Below, piece by piece: positions 1 to 8,227 of a stretch of DNA of 64,000 bases (positions are counted from its first letter, which is position 1; each line of letters opens with the position of its first letter). Location of the stretch: the NCBI RefSeq assembly GCF_001426885.1, contig NZ_LMFP01000003.1:689306-753305 (forward strand). Direction: 5' to 3'. The notes beneath the pieces are model-generated. The model was not told the DNA's origin. It worked only from the letters and a program-made list of their open reading frames with translations, and did no database searches. Origin of the DNA: Pelomonas sp. Root1444 (GTDB taxonomy: Bacteria > Pseudomonadota > Gammaproteobacteria > Burkholderiales > Burkholderiaceae_C). A program made the position numbers and the translations under genes.

Positions 1-350
1 TAAGCCTCGGCGCGCTTGGCGAGCGAACGCGGGTCGCGCTCATAGGCCTTGCCGTCGGCGGGGTCGACCACGTCGCACGACAGGATCAGCGTCGGCTCTT
101 CGAAGAAGGGGTCGATGTTGGCCGTGTTGGGATCGGGCATGAGCAGCATGTCCGAAGCCTCGATGCCCTTCCAGCCGGCGATCGAGGAACCGTCGAAGGC
201 GTGACCCGACGTGAACTTGTCTTCATCGAAATGGGAGACCGGCACGGTGACGTGCTGCTCCTTGCCACGGGTATCGGTGAAGCGGAAGTCGACGAACTTG
301 ACTTCGTTTTCCTTGACGATGCTCATCACATCGGCGACGGTCTTGGCCAT
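1..350 (-). CDS. glnA: Glutamine synthetase type I, N-terminal part (cut by window edge)
   Basis: Only the first 116 codons lie in the window; the rest runs off the left edge. The protein starts [20 protein letters not shown] and contains the conserved stretch [19 protein letters not shown], typical of the beta-grasp domain of GlnA. The enzyme makes glutamine from glutamate, ammonia and ATP in the cytoplasm. The ATG at 350 is preceded by AGGAGC on the minus strand. Upstream there is a sigma54-type promoter and an NtrC-like site, the usual nitrogen control of this gene. Identity is secure; the catalytic C-terminal domain and the adenylylation site cannot be seen. Confidence 0.95.
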   Translation of the reverse strand, partial: MAKTVADVMSIVKENEVKFVDFRFTDTRGKEQHVTVPVSHFDEDKFTSGHAFDGSSIAGWKGIEASDMLLMPDPNTANIDPFFEEPTLILSCDVVDPADGKAYERDPRSLAKRAEA

Positions 351-430
351 CAAAAGCTCCTAGCGGGATCGGGACAGAGGTGGATGCCGCCGCCGACGCA
401 CACGCGCCTGCGGCCACGGGGGGATTCAAA

Positions 431-445
431 GCAGTTTGCATGCCA
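431..445 (-). promoter_or_regulatory. Candidate sigma54 (-24/-12) promoter of glnA
   Basis: On the minus strand the sequence reads TGGCAT-GCAAA-CTGC, with the required GG and GC dinucleotides separated by exactly 10 bases. The RpoN consensus is TGGCAC-N5-TTGC. It would start transcription near 419, about 70 bases before the glnA ATG. Nitrogen-regulated sigma54 promoters at glnA are well known in proteobacteria. This one is read from sequence only. Confidence 0.6.
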
Positions 446-514
446 GATGCACCGACATGGGTTGCCAGCGGCAGCGCGGGGCATTATGTGGCGCCACCCG
501 TTACGGCGCGAGAA

Positions 515-1306
515 CTATCGCACCAGCTCAGTGCTGATGCTTGCACCAAACTGGATCACGCCCCGTTTCAGAGCATCGTAGGCAGGCGCGAGCGCATCCG
601 TGTCGCCCTTCACGCCAAGTTCGATGCAGCGGCCCCATTGCGGGTGGTCGACACTCGGCAGGCTGAACACCTTGACGCCAGGGAAGTCCGCCTCGATGGC
701 TTCCATCAGCGGCGTGAGGCTCGCCTCCATCGCGCCCTGGACGATCAGCGAGCGCTCGACGACCTCGATGCGACGGTGCAGCTGCGGGAAACGGTCCAGC
801 ACCCAGGCCATCATCGGATGGGCCATGACCGGGAACCCGGGCACGAAGTGGACGTTGCCGACGAAGAAACCGGGGATCTTGTTGTAGGGGTTGGGGATGA
901 TGCCCGCCCCTTCGGGGAAAACGCCCATCTCGAAGCGGCTCAGCGTGTCCGGGTGGTCCGGGTCGGCCGTCGTGCCCTGCTCGACGGCCATCTTCAGCAC
1001 GCGCTCCCAGATCAGCTCGCGCGCTTGCGGGTGCAGGGCCAGCGGCCGGCCCAGCGCTGCGGCGGCGGACTGGCGCGTGTGGTCGTCCGGCGTGGCGCCG
1101 ATGCCGCCGCAGCTGACGACCAGGTCGCCGCTGGCGAAGGCCTCGCGCAGCCTGGCCGTCAGCCGCTCGCGGTCGTCGGCCAGGTACTGCGCCCAGCTGA
1201 GCTGCATGCCGCGCTCGGCCAACAGCGCGATGAACTTGGCCAGGTGCGAGTCCTGGCGTTTGCCGGACAGGATCTCGTCGCCAATGATGATCAGTCCCAC
1301 TTGCAT
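515..1306 (-). CDS. Molybdopterin-binding (MoaB/Mog fold) protein, CinA N-terminal type
   Basis: 263 residues, corresponding to the N-terminal domain of CinA. Visible motifs are GDEILSGKRQDSH near residue 10 and GGIGATPDDHT near residue 68, the nucleotide/molybdopterin-binding loops. The C-terminal nicotinamide-nucleotide amidohydrolase domain of full CinA is absent, so the name competence-damage protein should be used with care. It starts 4 bases after the EI24 gene and ends a five-gene run with coupled start and stop codons. The substrate is unknown; a nucleotide pyrophosphatase activity is possible from the family. Confidence 0.8.
   Translation of the reverse strand: MQVGLIIIGDEILSGKRQDSHLAKFIALLAERGMQLSWAQYLADDRERLTARLREAFASGDLVVSCGGIGATPDDHTRQSAAAALGRPLALHPQARELIWERVLKMAVEQGTTADPDHPDTLSRFEMGVFPEGAGIIPNPYNKIPGFFVGNVHFVPGFPVMAHPMMAWVLDRFPQLHRRIEVVERSLIVQGAMEASLTPLMEAIEADFPGVKVFSLPSVDHPQWGRCIELGVKGDTDALAPAYDALKRGVIQFGASISTELVR
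520..534. promoter_or_regulatory. Candidate NtrC (NRI) binding site
   Basis: The site reads GCAC-CAGCTCA-GTGC, an exact match to the GCAC-N7-GTGC core of NtrC sites. It lies about 75-90 bases upstream of the glnA sigma54 element, a normal enhancer distance. It falls inside the last codons of the neighbouring molybdopterin-binding protein gene. A half site, GCACC, occurs closer to the promoter near 449. Confidence 0.5.
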
Positions 1307-1310
1307 GCGT

Positions 1311-2144
1311 TCAACTCTCGATCAGGACAGCAGACTCGGCCACCGGCTCCGCGGCCCGCCGCGCCTGCAAAGCCGCGAGCGCGTAATGGGTGAACCAGGC
1401 GGTGGAGAAGGCGAACACCAGCGTGTACAGCCAGATCGCCAGCAGCACGACGAAGGGCGCGAAGATCACGGCCGTGACACCGGACACGGCCCAGATCAGC
1501 GACGGCACCGCGCCCAGGTAGCCGCACAGGACGCCCATCACGAGCATGGGCATGCGGTGCTCGCGCAGCAGCGCACGGCGCTCCTCGCCCGACGCATGCT
1601 CGGCCAGCACATCAAAGCCGAACACGCGGTAGGTCAGCCAGCCCCAGATCAGCGGCGGCAGCACCATCACCAGCGGCGGGATCAGCCACAGCGGCATAGA
1701 CAGCACGATGAGCACCAGCGCCAGCAGCGTCGCGCCGAGGGACGCCGCAGCGCTCTGCAGCAGCGTGCCGCCGCGCTTTTTCTCCAGCAGCGGGAAGCGC
1801 CGCTCGGCCACCAGCCGCACGATGGCCGGCGTCATCAGCAAGGCCACCAGCAGCAGGCTCAGCAGGATGACGACCGGCAACACGCCGGCCAGCACGACAA
1901 TCGCGGCCAGCGCGCTGCGGAAGGACTGCAGGCCCAGGGAGTCCAGCCAGCGCAGCAGGCTGTCGATCAGCAGCCAGTTCTCCAGCGTGGCGCGCACGCC
2001 GGCGATGGCCGCCTCCCAGAAGAAGAACATGAACGCGAACACCAGCACGCCGGAGATGACCAGCGGCAGCAGCGACAGCGCGATGACACGCGGGTGCAGG
2101 CAGTAGGCGACGGCGCGCCAGAAGGCATCGGGCAGGCCTTGCAT
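1311..2144 (-). CDS. EI24 domain (CysZ-like) integral membrane protein
   Basis: 277 residues with five to six hydrophobic segments. The fold and the Arg-rich loops between segments suit the EI24/DUF540 family, which includes the sulfate-permease-like CysZ. The frame opens further upstream, but the ATG at 2144 overlaps the sterol desaturase stop by one base (TGATG), which points to translational coupling and fixes the start. An acidic C-terminal tail follows the last helix. The transported substrate, if any, is unknown. Confidence 0.75.
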   Translation of the reverse strand: MQGLPDAFWRAVAYCLHPRVIALSLLPLVISGVLVFAFMFFFWEAAIAGVRATLENWLLIDSLLRWLDSLGLQSFRSALAAIVVLAGVLPVVILLSLLLVALLMTPAIVRLVAERRFPLLEKKRGGTLLQSAAASLGATLLALVLIVLSMPLWLIPPLVMVLPPLIWGWLTYRVFGFDVLAEHASGEERRALLREHRMPMLVMGVLCGYLGAVPSLIWAVSGVTAVIFAPFVVLLAIWLYTLVFAFSTAWFTHYALAALQARRAAEPVAESAVLIES

Positions 2145-3121
2145 CAGGCAGTCCTTCGGAACGAAGAGAAGAGCCGCGCCAGCCCCAGCCATTGCTGGCG
2201 CCAGAAGCCGCTGCCGTAGTCGCGCGCGCCTTCATCGGCAAGCTGGTCGCGCACACCAGTGGCGTCGAAGCGGGGCTCAAAGTTGCTGGTGCGAAAGAGC
2301 AGGTCCCACACCGGCAGCAGCACGCCGAAGTTGTGGCCGCCCAACGTGCCGCGCCCGCCGGATTCGTGGCCGATGCCGATGCTGTGGTGCAGGCGGTGAA
2401 AGCGCGGGCTGACCAGCAGCCGCTCGCCGATCGAGCCGAAGCTGATGCGCGCGTTGGCATGCTGCAGGCTCTCGTGCAGCTGCGTGATGACGGTGATGGC
2501 GACGAACTGGCCCGGCTCCACGCCAATGAAGCGGGCCAGCAGCGCGAAGGCCGTGCCCAGCAGCACATCGTCCAGCAGGTGGTTGCGGTTGTCGCTCCAC
2601 ATCGTCATCTGGCGCTGGCTGTGGTGCAGGCTGTGCAGGGCCCACCACCAATTGAACTGGTGCTGGGCGCGGTGCAGCCAGTAGCCGACGAAGTCGAACA
2701 CGACAAGGTAGAGCAGCAGGCTGACCCACGGGATGTCGGTCACGCCCGGCCAGACGCCGTCGAGCTGCCAGGTCGGCAGCCCGGCCATGCGCAGTTCGCT
2801 GGCCATGCCGTCCCACAGCGGGTCGATGCTGAAGAACATCGCCAGGCGCACGAGGCCGAGGCGGTGGATCAGCGTGTACACGACATCGTCACGGACGGCG
2901 GCGTGGTCGGTGATCGGTTCGACCGGCCAGCGCCGCTCCAGCACGTGGATGCCGATGAGGATGAAGACGATCTGCAGCACGCCGAGCAGCAGCCAGCCGG
3001 TCGCATCGAAGGCGTCTTCAAGCAGGTTGCCGAACCCCAGCCCGAAGACGATGGGCTGCACGACGTTCTCGTACAGCGCGAGCTGCACGCTGTCGAAGGT
3101 GTTGGAGATCCAGTCGATCAC
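2144..3121 (-). CDS. Sterol desaturase / fatty acid hydroxylase family protein
   Basis: 325 residues, a membrane di-iron enzyme of the fatty acid hydroxylase superfamily. It carries the three expected histidine clusters: HRAQH, HSLHH and HRLHH, set among four or more hydrophobic segments. The start is the GTG at 3121, whose last two bases form part of the deacetylase TGA (GTGA overlap). The family oxidises lipids with O2; the actual substrate cannot be inferred. Coupling to a polysaccharide deacetylase and an EI24 protein suggests an envelope lipid role, which is inference. Confidence 0.85.
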   Translation of the reverse strand: MIDWISNTFDSVQLALYENVVQPIVFGLGFGNLLEDAFDATGWLLLGVLQIVFILIGIHVLERRWPVEPITDHAAVRDDVVYTLIHRLGLVRLAMFFSIDPLWDGMASELRMAGLPTWQLDGVWPGVTDIPWVSLLLYLVVFDFVGYWLHRAQHQFNWWWALHSLHHSQRQMTMWSDNRNHLLDDVLLGTAFALLARFIGVEPGQFVAITVITQLHESLQHANARISFGSIGERLLVSPRFHRLHHSIGIGHESGGRGTLGGHNFGVLLPVWDLLFRTSNFEPRFDATGVRDQLADEGARDYGSGFWRQQWLGLARLFSSFRRTA

Positions 3122-3918
3122 GGCTTCTTGGACGGGGGAGCAGACAACGGCGCAAACAACGGCGCGTAACGCGGATGATCGCGCAGCGGCGCGAAGCACA
3201 GGCCGCGCTGTTCCAGGCCGGTCATCAGCGGCTCCAGCACGGCCGGGGCCCAGGGGTCCTGGCGCTCCCAGATGCCGAGATGGGCCACGAGGATGTCGCC
3301 CGCCTTGATGTCGCGCAGCGCCTTCTCCAGCAGCTGGGCGTTGGGGTGGGCACCGCTGGGCAGCTCGTCGCCGAGGAAGCCGGCGCGCGCCCAGCCCACG
3401 TGCGCGAAGCCGCACGCCTTGGCGGCACTCAGCAGTGCGGGGGACGTGCGGCCCGCGGGCGCCCGAAAGATGGGGCCGAGCGGCTTGCCGGTCATGGCCG
3501 TGAAGCGCTCGCCGACCTTCTTCAGGCTGGCGCAGTACTGCTCGGCCGTCAGCTCGCGCACGACCGGCGGGTTCACGCCGGCCTGGGTGCGGAACTTGAA
3601 GCGCGTGACCTTGCCGTCCGCGTCGGGAAGGTCTTCCAGGAAGACGTCGTGGTCCCAGGTGTGCGAGCCGAAGTCATGCCCCTCGGCGACGCGCTCGCGC
3701 CACCACGGCGCCCAGGTGTCGTCGAGTGTCGTGCCGCCGGTCTGCGTGGGTTCGCTGGCCAGGAAGAAGGTCGCCTTGGCGTTGTGCTTCTTCAGCGTCT
3801 GCGCGATCAGCGGCGCAACGCCCATGTGGCCGGTGTCGAAGGTGAGGTAGACCGGCTTGTCGCAAGCCGGCTGCGCTGCGGCCGCTGTCGCGGCCAGCAG
3901 CAGGACGAGCGCTTTCAT
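3118..3918 (-). CDS. Polysaccharide deacetylase (NodB domain) with altered motif 1
   Basis: 266 residues with a Sec signal peptide (MKALVLLLAATAAAAQ). NodB-fold motifs are visible: SHTWDH (metal-binding histidines), FRAPAG (motif 3) and ILVAHLG (motif 5). Motif 1 reads TFDTG instead of TFDDG, so the usual metal-binding second aspartate is a threonine while the catalytic-base aspartate remains. Activity may be changed or lost. The ATG at 3918 overlaps the beta-propeller stop (ATGA). Likely periplasmic, acting on an N- or O-acetylated polysaccharide. Confidence 0.8.
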   Translation of the reverse strand: MKALVLLLAATAAAAQPACDKPVYLTFDTGHMGVAPLIAQTLKKHNAKATFFLASEPTQTGGTTLDDTWAPWWRERVAEGHDFGSHTWDHDVFLEDLPDADGKVTRFKFRTQAGVNPPVVRELTAEQYCASLKKVGERFTAMTGKPLGPIFRAPAGRTSPALLSAAKACGFAHVGWARAGFLGDELPSGAHPNAQLLEKALRDIKAGDILVAHLGIWERQDPWAPAVLEPLMTGLEQRGLCFAPLRDHPRYAPLFAPLSAPPSKKP

Positions 3919-4910
3919 AGTCGGGGTTGGTGATCCAACGTCCAGATGCCGTGCGGCGACTTGCCGACCTTGACCTGACGCACGACCTTGCGCGTGACCG
4001 TGTCGATCTGCGTGAGCTTGCCGGCCCAGCGCGAGGTGACGAGCAGCGTGCGGCCGTCGGTCAGCAGCTCCATGTCGTCCGGGCCGGCCGGCGCGGGGAA
4101 CTGGTCGACGACGGTCAGCGTGCCGAGGTCGATCTTGCTGATGGTGTTGGCGGCACGGTTGGAGACCAGCACATGGCGCTTGTCGCCCCAGGCGCGGAAG
4201 GAGTGGGCGCCGGCGCCGGTCGGGATGCGGCGCGCCAGCTTGGGCGAGGCGCCGCTGACATCCCAGGCCTCGACGAACTTGTCCCCCGTCAGGCCTACCA
4301 GCACGAACTTGTCGTCCGGCGTCAGGTAGATGTCGGCCGGCATCTTGCCGACCGGCGTCTTCCACTTGATGGCCTGGGTCGCGAGGTCGATGGCCAGCAG
4401 CTCGTCGCTGTCCTGCAGGCTGACGTAGAGCGTCGTGCTCTTGGTGTCGATGTTGAGGTGGCTGGGCGTCTTGGGCGCGGGGATGCGCTTGACCAACTGC
4501 AGCGGCTCGGCGGCGGCGCTGCCCTGCCAGCGGTAGAGGTCCACGCGGTCCAGCCGGTTGGAGGCGGTGATGAACCACTTCATGTCCGGCGAGAAGCGCA
4601 GGTGGTAGGGGTCGGAGATGCCGTGTACCACGCGCTGGACCTCGGCCGTGCGCGGGTCCACGAAGGTCAGGGAGTCGCCCAGCGCGTTGGCGACGATGAG
4701 GGACTTCTCATCGGGCGACAGGTAGAGGTGGTGCGGCTCCTTGCCGGTCGGGATGCGTTTGACGACCGTGAAGCTGGCCGGGTCGACGACGGCGATGTCG
4801 GCGTCCAGCGAATTCAGCACGAAGACCGGCGGACGCCCCGGGTGAGCCTGCTGGGCCTGGGCTCCCAGAGCCACCCAAAATCCCAACGCCATCGCCCAAC
4901 TGCGCAACAT
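3915..4910 (-). CDS. Periplasmic YVTN-type beta-propeller protein
   Basis: 331 residues with a signal peptide ending near ALGAQA. Repeated blades of the form DADIAVVDPASFTVVKRIPTGKEPHHLYLSPD are visible throughout, typical of YVTN/cytochrome-d1-like seven-bladed propellers such as YncE. No haem-binding CxxCH is present. The ATG at 4910 has GGAGAG upstream, and the longer upstream frame is not needed. It is the first gene of the five-gene run ending at 515. The function of these propellers is mostly unknown; scaffold or binding roles are likely. Confidence 0.75.
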   Translation of the reverse strand: MLRSWAMALGFWVALGAQAQQAHPGRPPVFVLNSLDADIAVVDPASFTVVKRIPTGKEPHHLYLSPDEKSLIVANALGDSLTFVDPRTAEVQRVVHGISDPYHLRFSPDMKWFITASNRLDRVDLYRWQGSAAAEPLQLVKRIPAPKTPSHLNIDTKSTTLYVSLQDSDELLAIDLATQAIKWKTPVGKMPADIYLTPDDKFVLVGLTGDKFVEAWDVSGASPKLARRIPTGAGAHSFRAWGDKRHVLVSNRAANTISKIDLGTLTVVDQFPAPAGPDDMELLTDGRTLLVTSRWAGKLTQIDTVTRKVVRQVKVGKSPHGIWTLDHQPRL

Positions 4911-5031
4911 CCGGCTCTCCAATGGAAAGGGCGGCACCTTGCCGCCCTGTGTTCCGAGTTTACCCGGGGGGTCCGTCCGGAACCCGCTGCGGGGGCGCCG
5001 ATCGTCGACTCTGCCGCGGCTTGCGGCTTCG

Positions 5032-5850
5032 TTACTCGTTGTCGCCGCCGAGGATGCCGCCCAGGATGCCGGCGCCGGCAAAGCCGCCCAGCACCGAGCC
5101 CTCTTCACGACCGCCGCCGCCGGCCTGCGGCGCCGCCGCGAAGATGCGCGAGGCCAGGCGCGAGAACGGCAGGCTCTGCAGCCAGATCTCGCCCGGGCCG
5201 GTCAGCTTGGCCAGGAACAGGCCCTCGCCGCCGAACAGCGCCGTCTTGATCTTGCCGACGTACTGGATCTCGAAGTTCACGCCGGGCGTGTAGGCCACCA
5301 CGCAGCCGGTGTCCACCAGCAACGTCTGGCCGGGCTGCAGCGTGCGCCGCACGACGGTGCCCCCGGCATGCACGAAGGCCAGGCCGTCGCCTTCGAGCTT
5401 CTGCATGATGAAGCCCTCGCCGCCGAAGAAGCCGGTCGACAGCTTCTGCTGGATGGCGATGCCCAGCGACACGCCGCGTGCGGCGCACAGGAAGGCGTCC
5501 TTCTGGCAGATCAGCGTGCCGCCCAGCTGGCGCAGGTCCATCGGCAGGATCTTGCCCGGGTAGGGCGCGGCGAAGGCCACGCGCTGCTTGCCCGCGCCGT
5601 TGTTCGTGTAGACGGTCGTGAACAGCGACTCGCCGGTGATCAGCCGCTTGCCGGCGCCCAGCAACTTGCCGAAGAAGCCGCCACCCTGGCTCGCCGAGCC
5701 GTCGCCGAACACCGTGTCCATGGCGATGCCGGCGTCCATGAACATCATCGAACCGGCCTCGCCGATGGCTGCTTCGCCGGGGTCCAGCTCGACCTCGACG
5801 AACTGCATCTCAGCACCCTTGATCTCGTAATCGACTACATCCATCGCCAT
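5032..5850 (-). CDS. TIGR00266/AIM24 family protein
   Basis: 272 residues of the AIM24 beta-sandwich family, recognisable by [21 protein letters not shown] near the N-terminus and repeated FFGGEGF / LFGGEGLFL segments. The C-terminus is rich in glycine ([15 protein letters not shown]). The start is the ATG at 5850 preceded by GGAGAG at 5-base spacing; an upstream in-frame start lacks a ribosome site. Bacterial members have no established biochemical role. It sits alone between the propeller operon and the divergent regulator. Confidence 0.8.
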   Translation of the reverse strand: MAMDVVDYEIKGAEMQFVEVELDPGEAAIGEAGSMMFMDAGIAMDTVFGDGSASQGGGFFGKLLGAGKRLITGESLFTTVYTNNGAGKQRVAFAAPYPGKILPMDLRQLGGTLICQKDAFLCAARGVSLGIAIQQKLSTGFFGGEGFIMQKLEGDGLAFVHAGGTVVRRTLQPGQTLLVDTGCVVAYTPGVNFEIQYVGKIKTALFGGEGLFLAKLTGPGEIWLQSLPFSRLASRIFAAAPQAGGGGREEGSVLGGFAGAGILGGILGGDNE

Positions 5851-5913
5851 TTCGGCTCTCCACGCTGAAAAAAACCGGCCGCATGATAGCCATGGGCTCA
5901 CAGCAACTCTTCT

Positions 5914-5933
5914 ATTTCTCTATTGACAGAAAT
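5914..5933. promoter_or_regulatory. Palindromic operator copy 1, upstream of the GbsR/MarR-type regulator
   Basis: The 20-mer ATTTCTCTATTGACAGAAAT has perfect 6-base arms (ATTTCT / AGAAAT) around an 8-base centre. It contains a TTGACA -35 hexamer at 5923-5928, followed 16 bases later by TACGCT. The start codon at 5958 lies about where transcription would begin, so the mRNA may be leaderless. A second copy at 6580-6599 differs at one base. Autorepression by the downstream regulator is the simplest reading. Confidence 0.65.
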
Positions 5934-5957
5934 TTCAGGCGGCGTACGCTTCGAGCC

Positions 5958-6539
5958 ATGGAACTCACCGACATCAGCCGCCGCTTCATCGTCCACTGGG
6001 GCGAGATGGGCTCCAACTGGGGCGTCAACCGGAGCGTCGCCCAGATCCACGCGCTGCTGTTCGCGCACGGCCAGCCGCTGCACGCCGAGGACATTGCCGA
6101 CACGCTGGTGCTGGCCCGCTCCAACGTCAGCAACAGCTTGAAGGAGCTGATGAACTGGCGGCTCATCCGCGTGACGCACCTGCTGGGCGACCGGCGCGAC
6201 TACTACGAGACCTCGGGCGACGTCTGGGAGCTGTTTCGCATCATCGTGCGCGAGCGCAAGGAGCGCGAGTTCGACCCGACCGTGGCCTTGCTGCGGGAGC
6301 TGGCTGTCGATCCCGCGCTGGAAAAGGAGTCCCCCGCCATGCAGGACCGGCTGCGCAGCACGCTGGACTTCATGCAGACGCTGGGCAGCTGGAGCGACGA
6401 GATGCTGCGCTTGTCGCCCGCTACGCTGGAGAAGATCCTGCGCCTGGGCGCTCAGGTGCAGCGCTTCGTGCGGCCGGGTGAAGGCGCGGAGGCTCCCAGC
6501 GTCTTCCCCGTCAGCCCGCCCATCCCGCCCATGGGTTGA
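5958..6539 (+). CDS. GbsR/MarR family transcriptional regulator
   Basis: 193 residues with a winged-helix domain at about residues 20-95 (INRSVAQIHALLF-like opening, LARSNVSNSLKELMNWRLIRV recognition region) and a helical C-terminal dimer region. This is the GbsR-like branch of MarR regulators. The in-frame ATG at 5958 lies 8 bases after a TACGCT -10-like element. A good terminator follows the stop. Nearly identical palindromes precede this gene and the next cassette, which makes it the likely regulator of both. The effector is unknown. Confidence 0.85.
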   Translation: MELTDISRRFIVHWGEMGSNWGVNRSVAQIHALLFAHGQPLHAEDIADTLVLARSNVSNSLKELMNWRLIRVTHLLGDRRDYYETSGDVWELFRIIVRERKEREFDPTVALLRELAVDPALEKESPAMQDRLRSTLDFMQTLGSWSDEMLRLSPATLEKILRLGAQVQRFVRPGEGAEAPSVFPVSPPIPPMG

Positions 6540-6543
6540 CCCA

Positions 6544-6571
6544 CCGCGAGGCTCTTGCGGGCCCTTTTTTT
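6544..6571 (+). terminator. Rho-independent terminator after the regulator gene
   Basis: A 7-bp stem CCGCGAG / CTTGCGG (one G-U pair) with loop GCT is followed by GCCC and seven T residues. It begins 5 bases after the regulator stop codon, so the following cassette needs its own promoter. Confidence 0.8.
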
Positions 6572-6579
6572 GACTTTTA

Positions 6580-6599
6580 ATTTCTCTTTTGACAGAAAT
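6580..6599. promoter_or_regulatory. Palindromic operator copy 2, upstream of the DCC/SDR/DoxX cassette
   Basis: ATTTCTCTTTTGACAGAAAT matches the copy at 5914-5933 in 19 of 20 bases, with identical arms. It lies between the terminator and the ATG at 6607, only 7 bases before the start codon. The shared site strongly suggests common control of regulator and cassette. Confidence 0.65.
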
Positions 6600-6606
6600 A
6601 ACAGCC

Positions 6607-7029
6607 ATGACTACCAACCCACCTGTTCATACGGTCTACTACGACGGCGCGTGCCCGCTGTGCCGCAGCGAGATGAGCACCCTGATGCGCGACAACCGGG
6701 CCGGGCAGCTGCGGTTCGTGGACATCTCGGTGCCGGGCTTCGACGCTGCCGCGCTGGGCGTGACCCAGGCGGCACTGATGGCGCGGCTGCATGTGCAGCG
6801 CCCCGACGGCGGCTGGCTCATCGGCGTGCCCGCCGTGCAGGCGGCGTATGCCGCCACCGGCCACCATCGCATCGCCGCGGCTTTGGCGCTGCCGCCCGTG
6901 GCCCGCCTGGCGCGCCCTGCCTACGACTGGCTGGCCACCCACCGCTACCGCCTGCCCCGCTGGCTGCTGAAGGCCGTGCACCTGCATGCCGGCAGCTGCG
7001 CGCCGGACGGCGCCTGCCGCACCCACTGA
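6607..7029 (+). CDS. DCC family (DUF393) thiol-disulfide oxidoreductase-like protein
   Basis: 140 residues. The N-terminal motif VYYDGACPLCRSEM contains the CxxC pair and the DGxCxxC signature that names the DCC family. A C-terminal cysteine pair (HAGSCAPDGACRTH) is an added feature. These small thioredoxin-like proteins are thought to handle disulfides; partners are unknown. The ATG at 6607 has no clear ribosome-binding site and lies directly beside the operator palindrome. First gene of a five-gene membrane and redox cassette. Confidence 0.85.
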   Translation: MTTNPPVHTVYYDGACPLCRSEMSTLMRDNRAGQLRFVDISVPGFDAAALGVTQAALMARLHVQRPDGGWLIGVPAVQAAYAATGHHRIAAALALPPVARLARPAYDWLATHRYRLPRWLLKAVHLHAGSCAPDGACRTH

Positions 7030-7048
7030 TCCAACCCAGGAGAGCCTC

Positions 7049-7405
7049 ATGTCGGAACTGAACTTCATCGTCACCCTCTTCATCGCCGTGCTGGGCCCGC
7101 TGCTGGCCATCGGCTATCTGAAGCCCATCCTGCTGGTGGTGCTGGACTCGCTGTGCGTGGAGCCGCTGCCAGGCAAGATCGGCGCGCACTTCTGGGTGCG
7201 CAGCGCCTGCGTGCTGGCCGTCGCCGGTGCGCTCGTGCTGGCGCTGAGCTTCGGCGAGTTCGACGGCAGCCTGATGCAAGCGCTGCGCCGCGCACTGTGG
7301 CTGGCGGCGGCTGGCAGCTTCGTCAGCATCGCGTTCATCACCAGCCGGGTCTGGGCGCCGGTGCAACGCCGCCTCAACGCGCAGCTCAACGGCGGCAGGG
7401 GCTGA
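7049..7405 (+). CDS. Small membrane protein, three predicted helices
   Basis: 118 residues with hydrophobic segments at about 5-30, 48-68 and 82-100 and a basic C-terminus (RRLNAQLNGGRG). The ATG is preceded by AGGAGAG at good spacing. I do not recognise a named family. Its position between the DCC gene and the SDR gene, with only 3 bases before the latter, suggests a role in the same membrane process. Confidence 0.7.
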   Translation: MSELNFIVTLFIAVLGPLLAIGYLKPILLVVLDSLCVEPLPGKIGAHFWVRSACVLAVAGALVLALSFGEFDGSLMQALRRALWLAAAGSFVSIAFITSRVWAPVQRRLNAQLNGGRG

Positions 7406-7408
7406 GCC

Positions 7409-8227
7409 ATGAAGATCCTCGTCATCGGCGCGGGCGGCTTCATCGGTGGCCACCTGTGCCGCGCGTTGGCCGACGCAGGCCACGAGGCGGTGCGCGCCGA
7501 CCTGCGGCCCGTCACCGACTGGGACGCCCCCGCAGCCTGGCGGCCGCTGCTGGCCGGCGTGCAGGGCGTCGTCTACGCCGCCGGCTGCCTGCGCGACCAG
7601 GCGGGCGGCGTGGCCGACCTGCTGGACCTGTTGCACCATCGCGCCCCCGCCGCCTTGGCGGATGCCTGCGACGCCGAAGGCATCACGCGCCTTGTGCACG
7701 TGTCGGCGCTGTGCGGCGGCGTCAGCGCCTATGCGCGCAGCAAGCATGCCGGCGACGTGGCGCTGGCCGGCCGCGCCTGCATCGTGCGGCCCAGCCTGGT
7801 GGTCGGCGTGGGCGGCGCCAGCAGCCGCATGCTGGACCTGCTCGCGCGCCTGCCCTGGCTGCCACTGCCGGCCGAGGTGGCGCGTTGCCGGGTGCAACCC
7901 ATCCGGGTCGAAGACCTGGCCGCCGGCATCGTCGCGGCACTGGTCTCGCCGCAGCCACCCGCCGCGTGGACGGCCGTCGGCCCCGAGGCGGCCCCGGTGG
8001 CCGAATGGGTCGCCCGCCGCCGCGCCGCCCGCGGCCGGCCCGCCGCCCGGCATGTCGAATTGCCGCGCGCGCTGACGCGCGCCTCTGCCCGGCTGGGTGA
8101 CCTCATCCCGCTGGGCCCTTGGTGCAGCACCGCGCTGGAGTTGCTGGCGCATGACAGTGCCGAGGCCGGCGCCGCGTCACCGTTGGGTCGGCCGCTGCGC
8201 GGTGCAATGGAAGGCGCCTGGGCATGA
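7409..8227 (+). CDS. Atypical SDR-family NAD(P)-binding protein
   Basis: 272 residues. The Rossmann motif GAGGFIGG is at residues 7-14, and a YARSK stretch near residue 111 matches the YxxxK catalytic pair. The size and pattern fit the atypical/extended SDRs related to nucleoside-sugar epimerases and NDUFA9-like proteins. Substrate unknown. Its stop overlaps the next start (ATGA), so the SDR and the DoxX-like protein are translationally coupled. In some genomes comparable SDR and DoxX-like domains are fused, which supports a joint function. Confidence 0.75.
   Translation: MKILVIGAGGFIGGHLCRALADAGHEAVRADLRPVTDWDAPAAWRPLLAGVQGVVYAAGCLRDQAGGVADLLDLLHHRAPAALADACDAEGITRLVHVSALCGGVSAYARSKHAGDVALAGRACIVRPSLVVGVGGASSRMLDLLARLPWLPLPAEVARCRVQPIRVEDLAAGIVAALVSPQPPAAWTAVGPEAAPVAEWVARRRAARGRPAARHVELPRALTRASARLGDLIPLGPWCSTALELLAHDSAEAGAASPLGRPLRGAMEGAWA

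Noticed and set aside
380-2219. Long plus-strand open frames opposite the minus-strand gene run (for example 380-1393 and 891-2219)
   Set aside because: GC-rich codon mirror frames; composition is Arg/Gln/His-rich with no recognisable domain, and the minus strand carries clear families.
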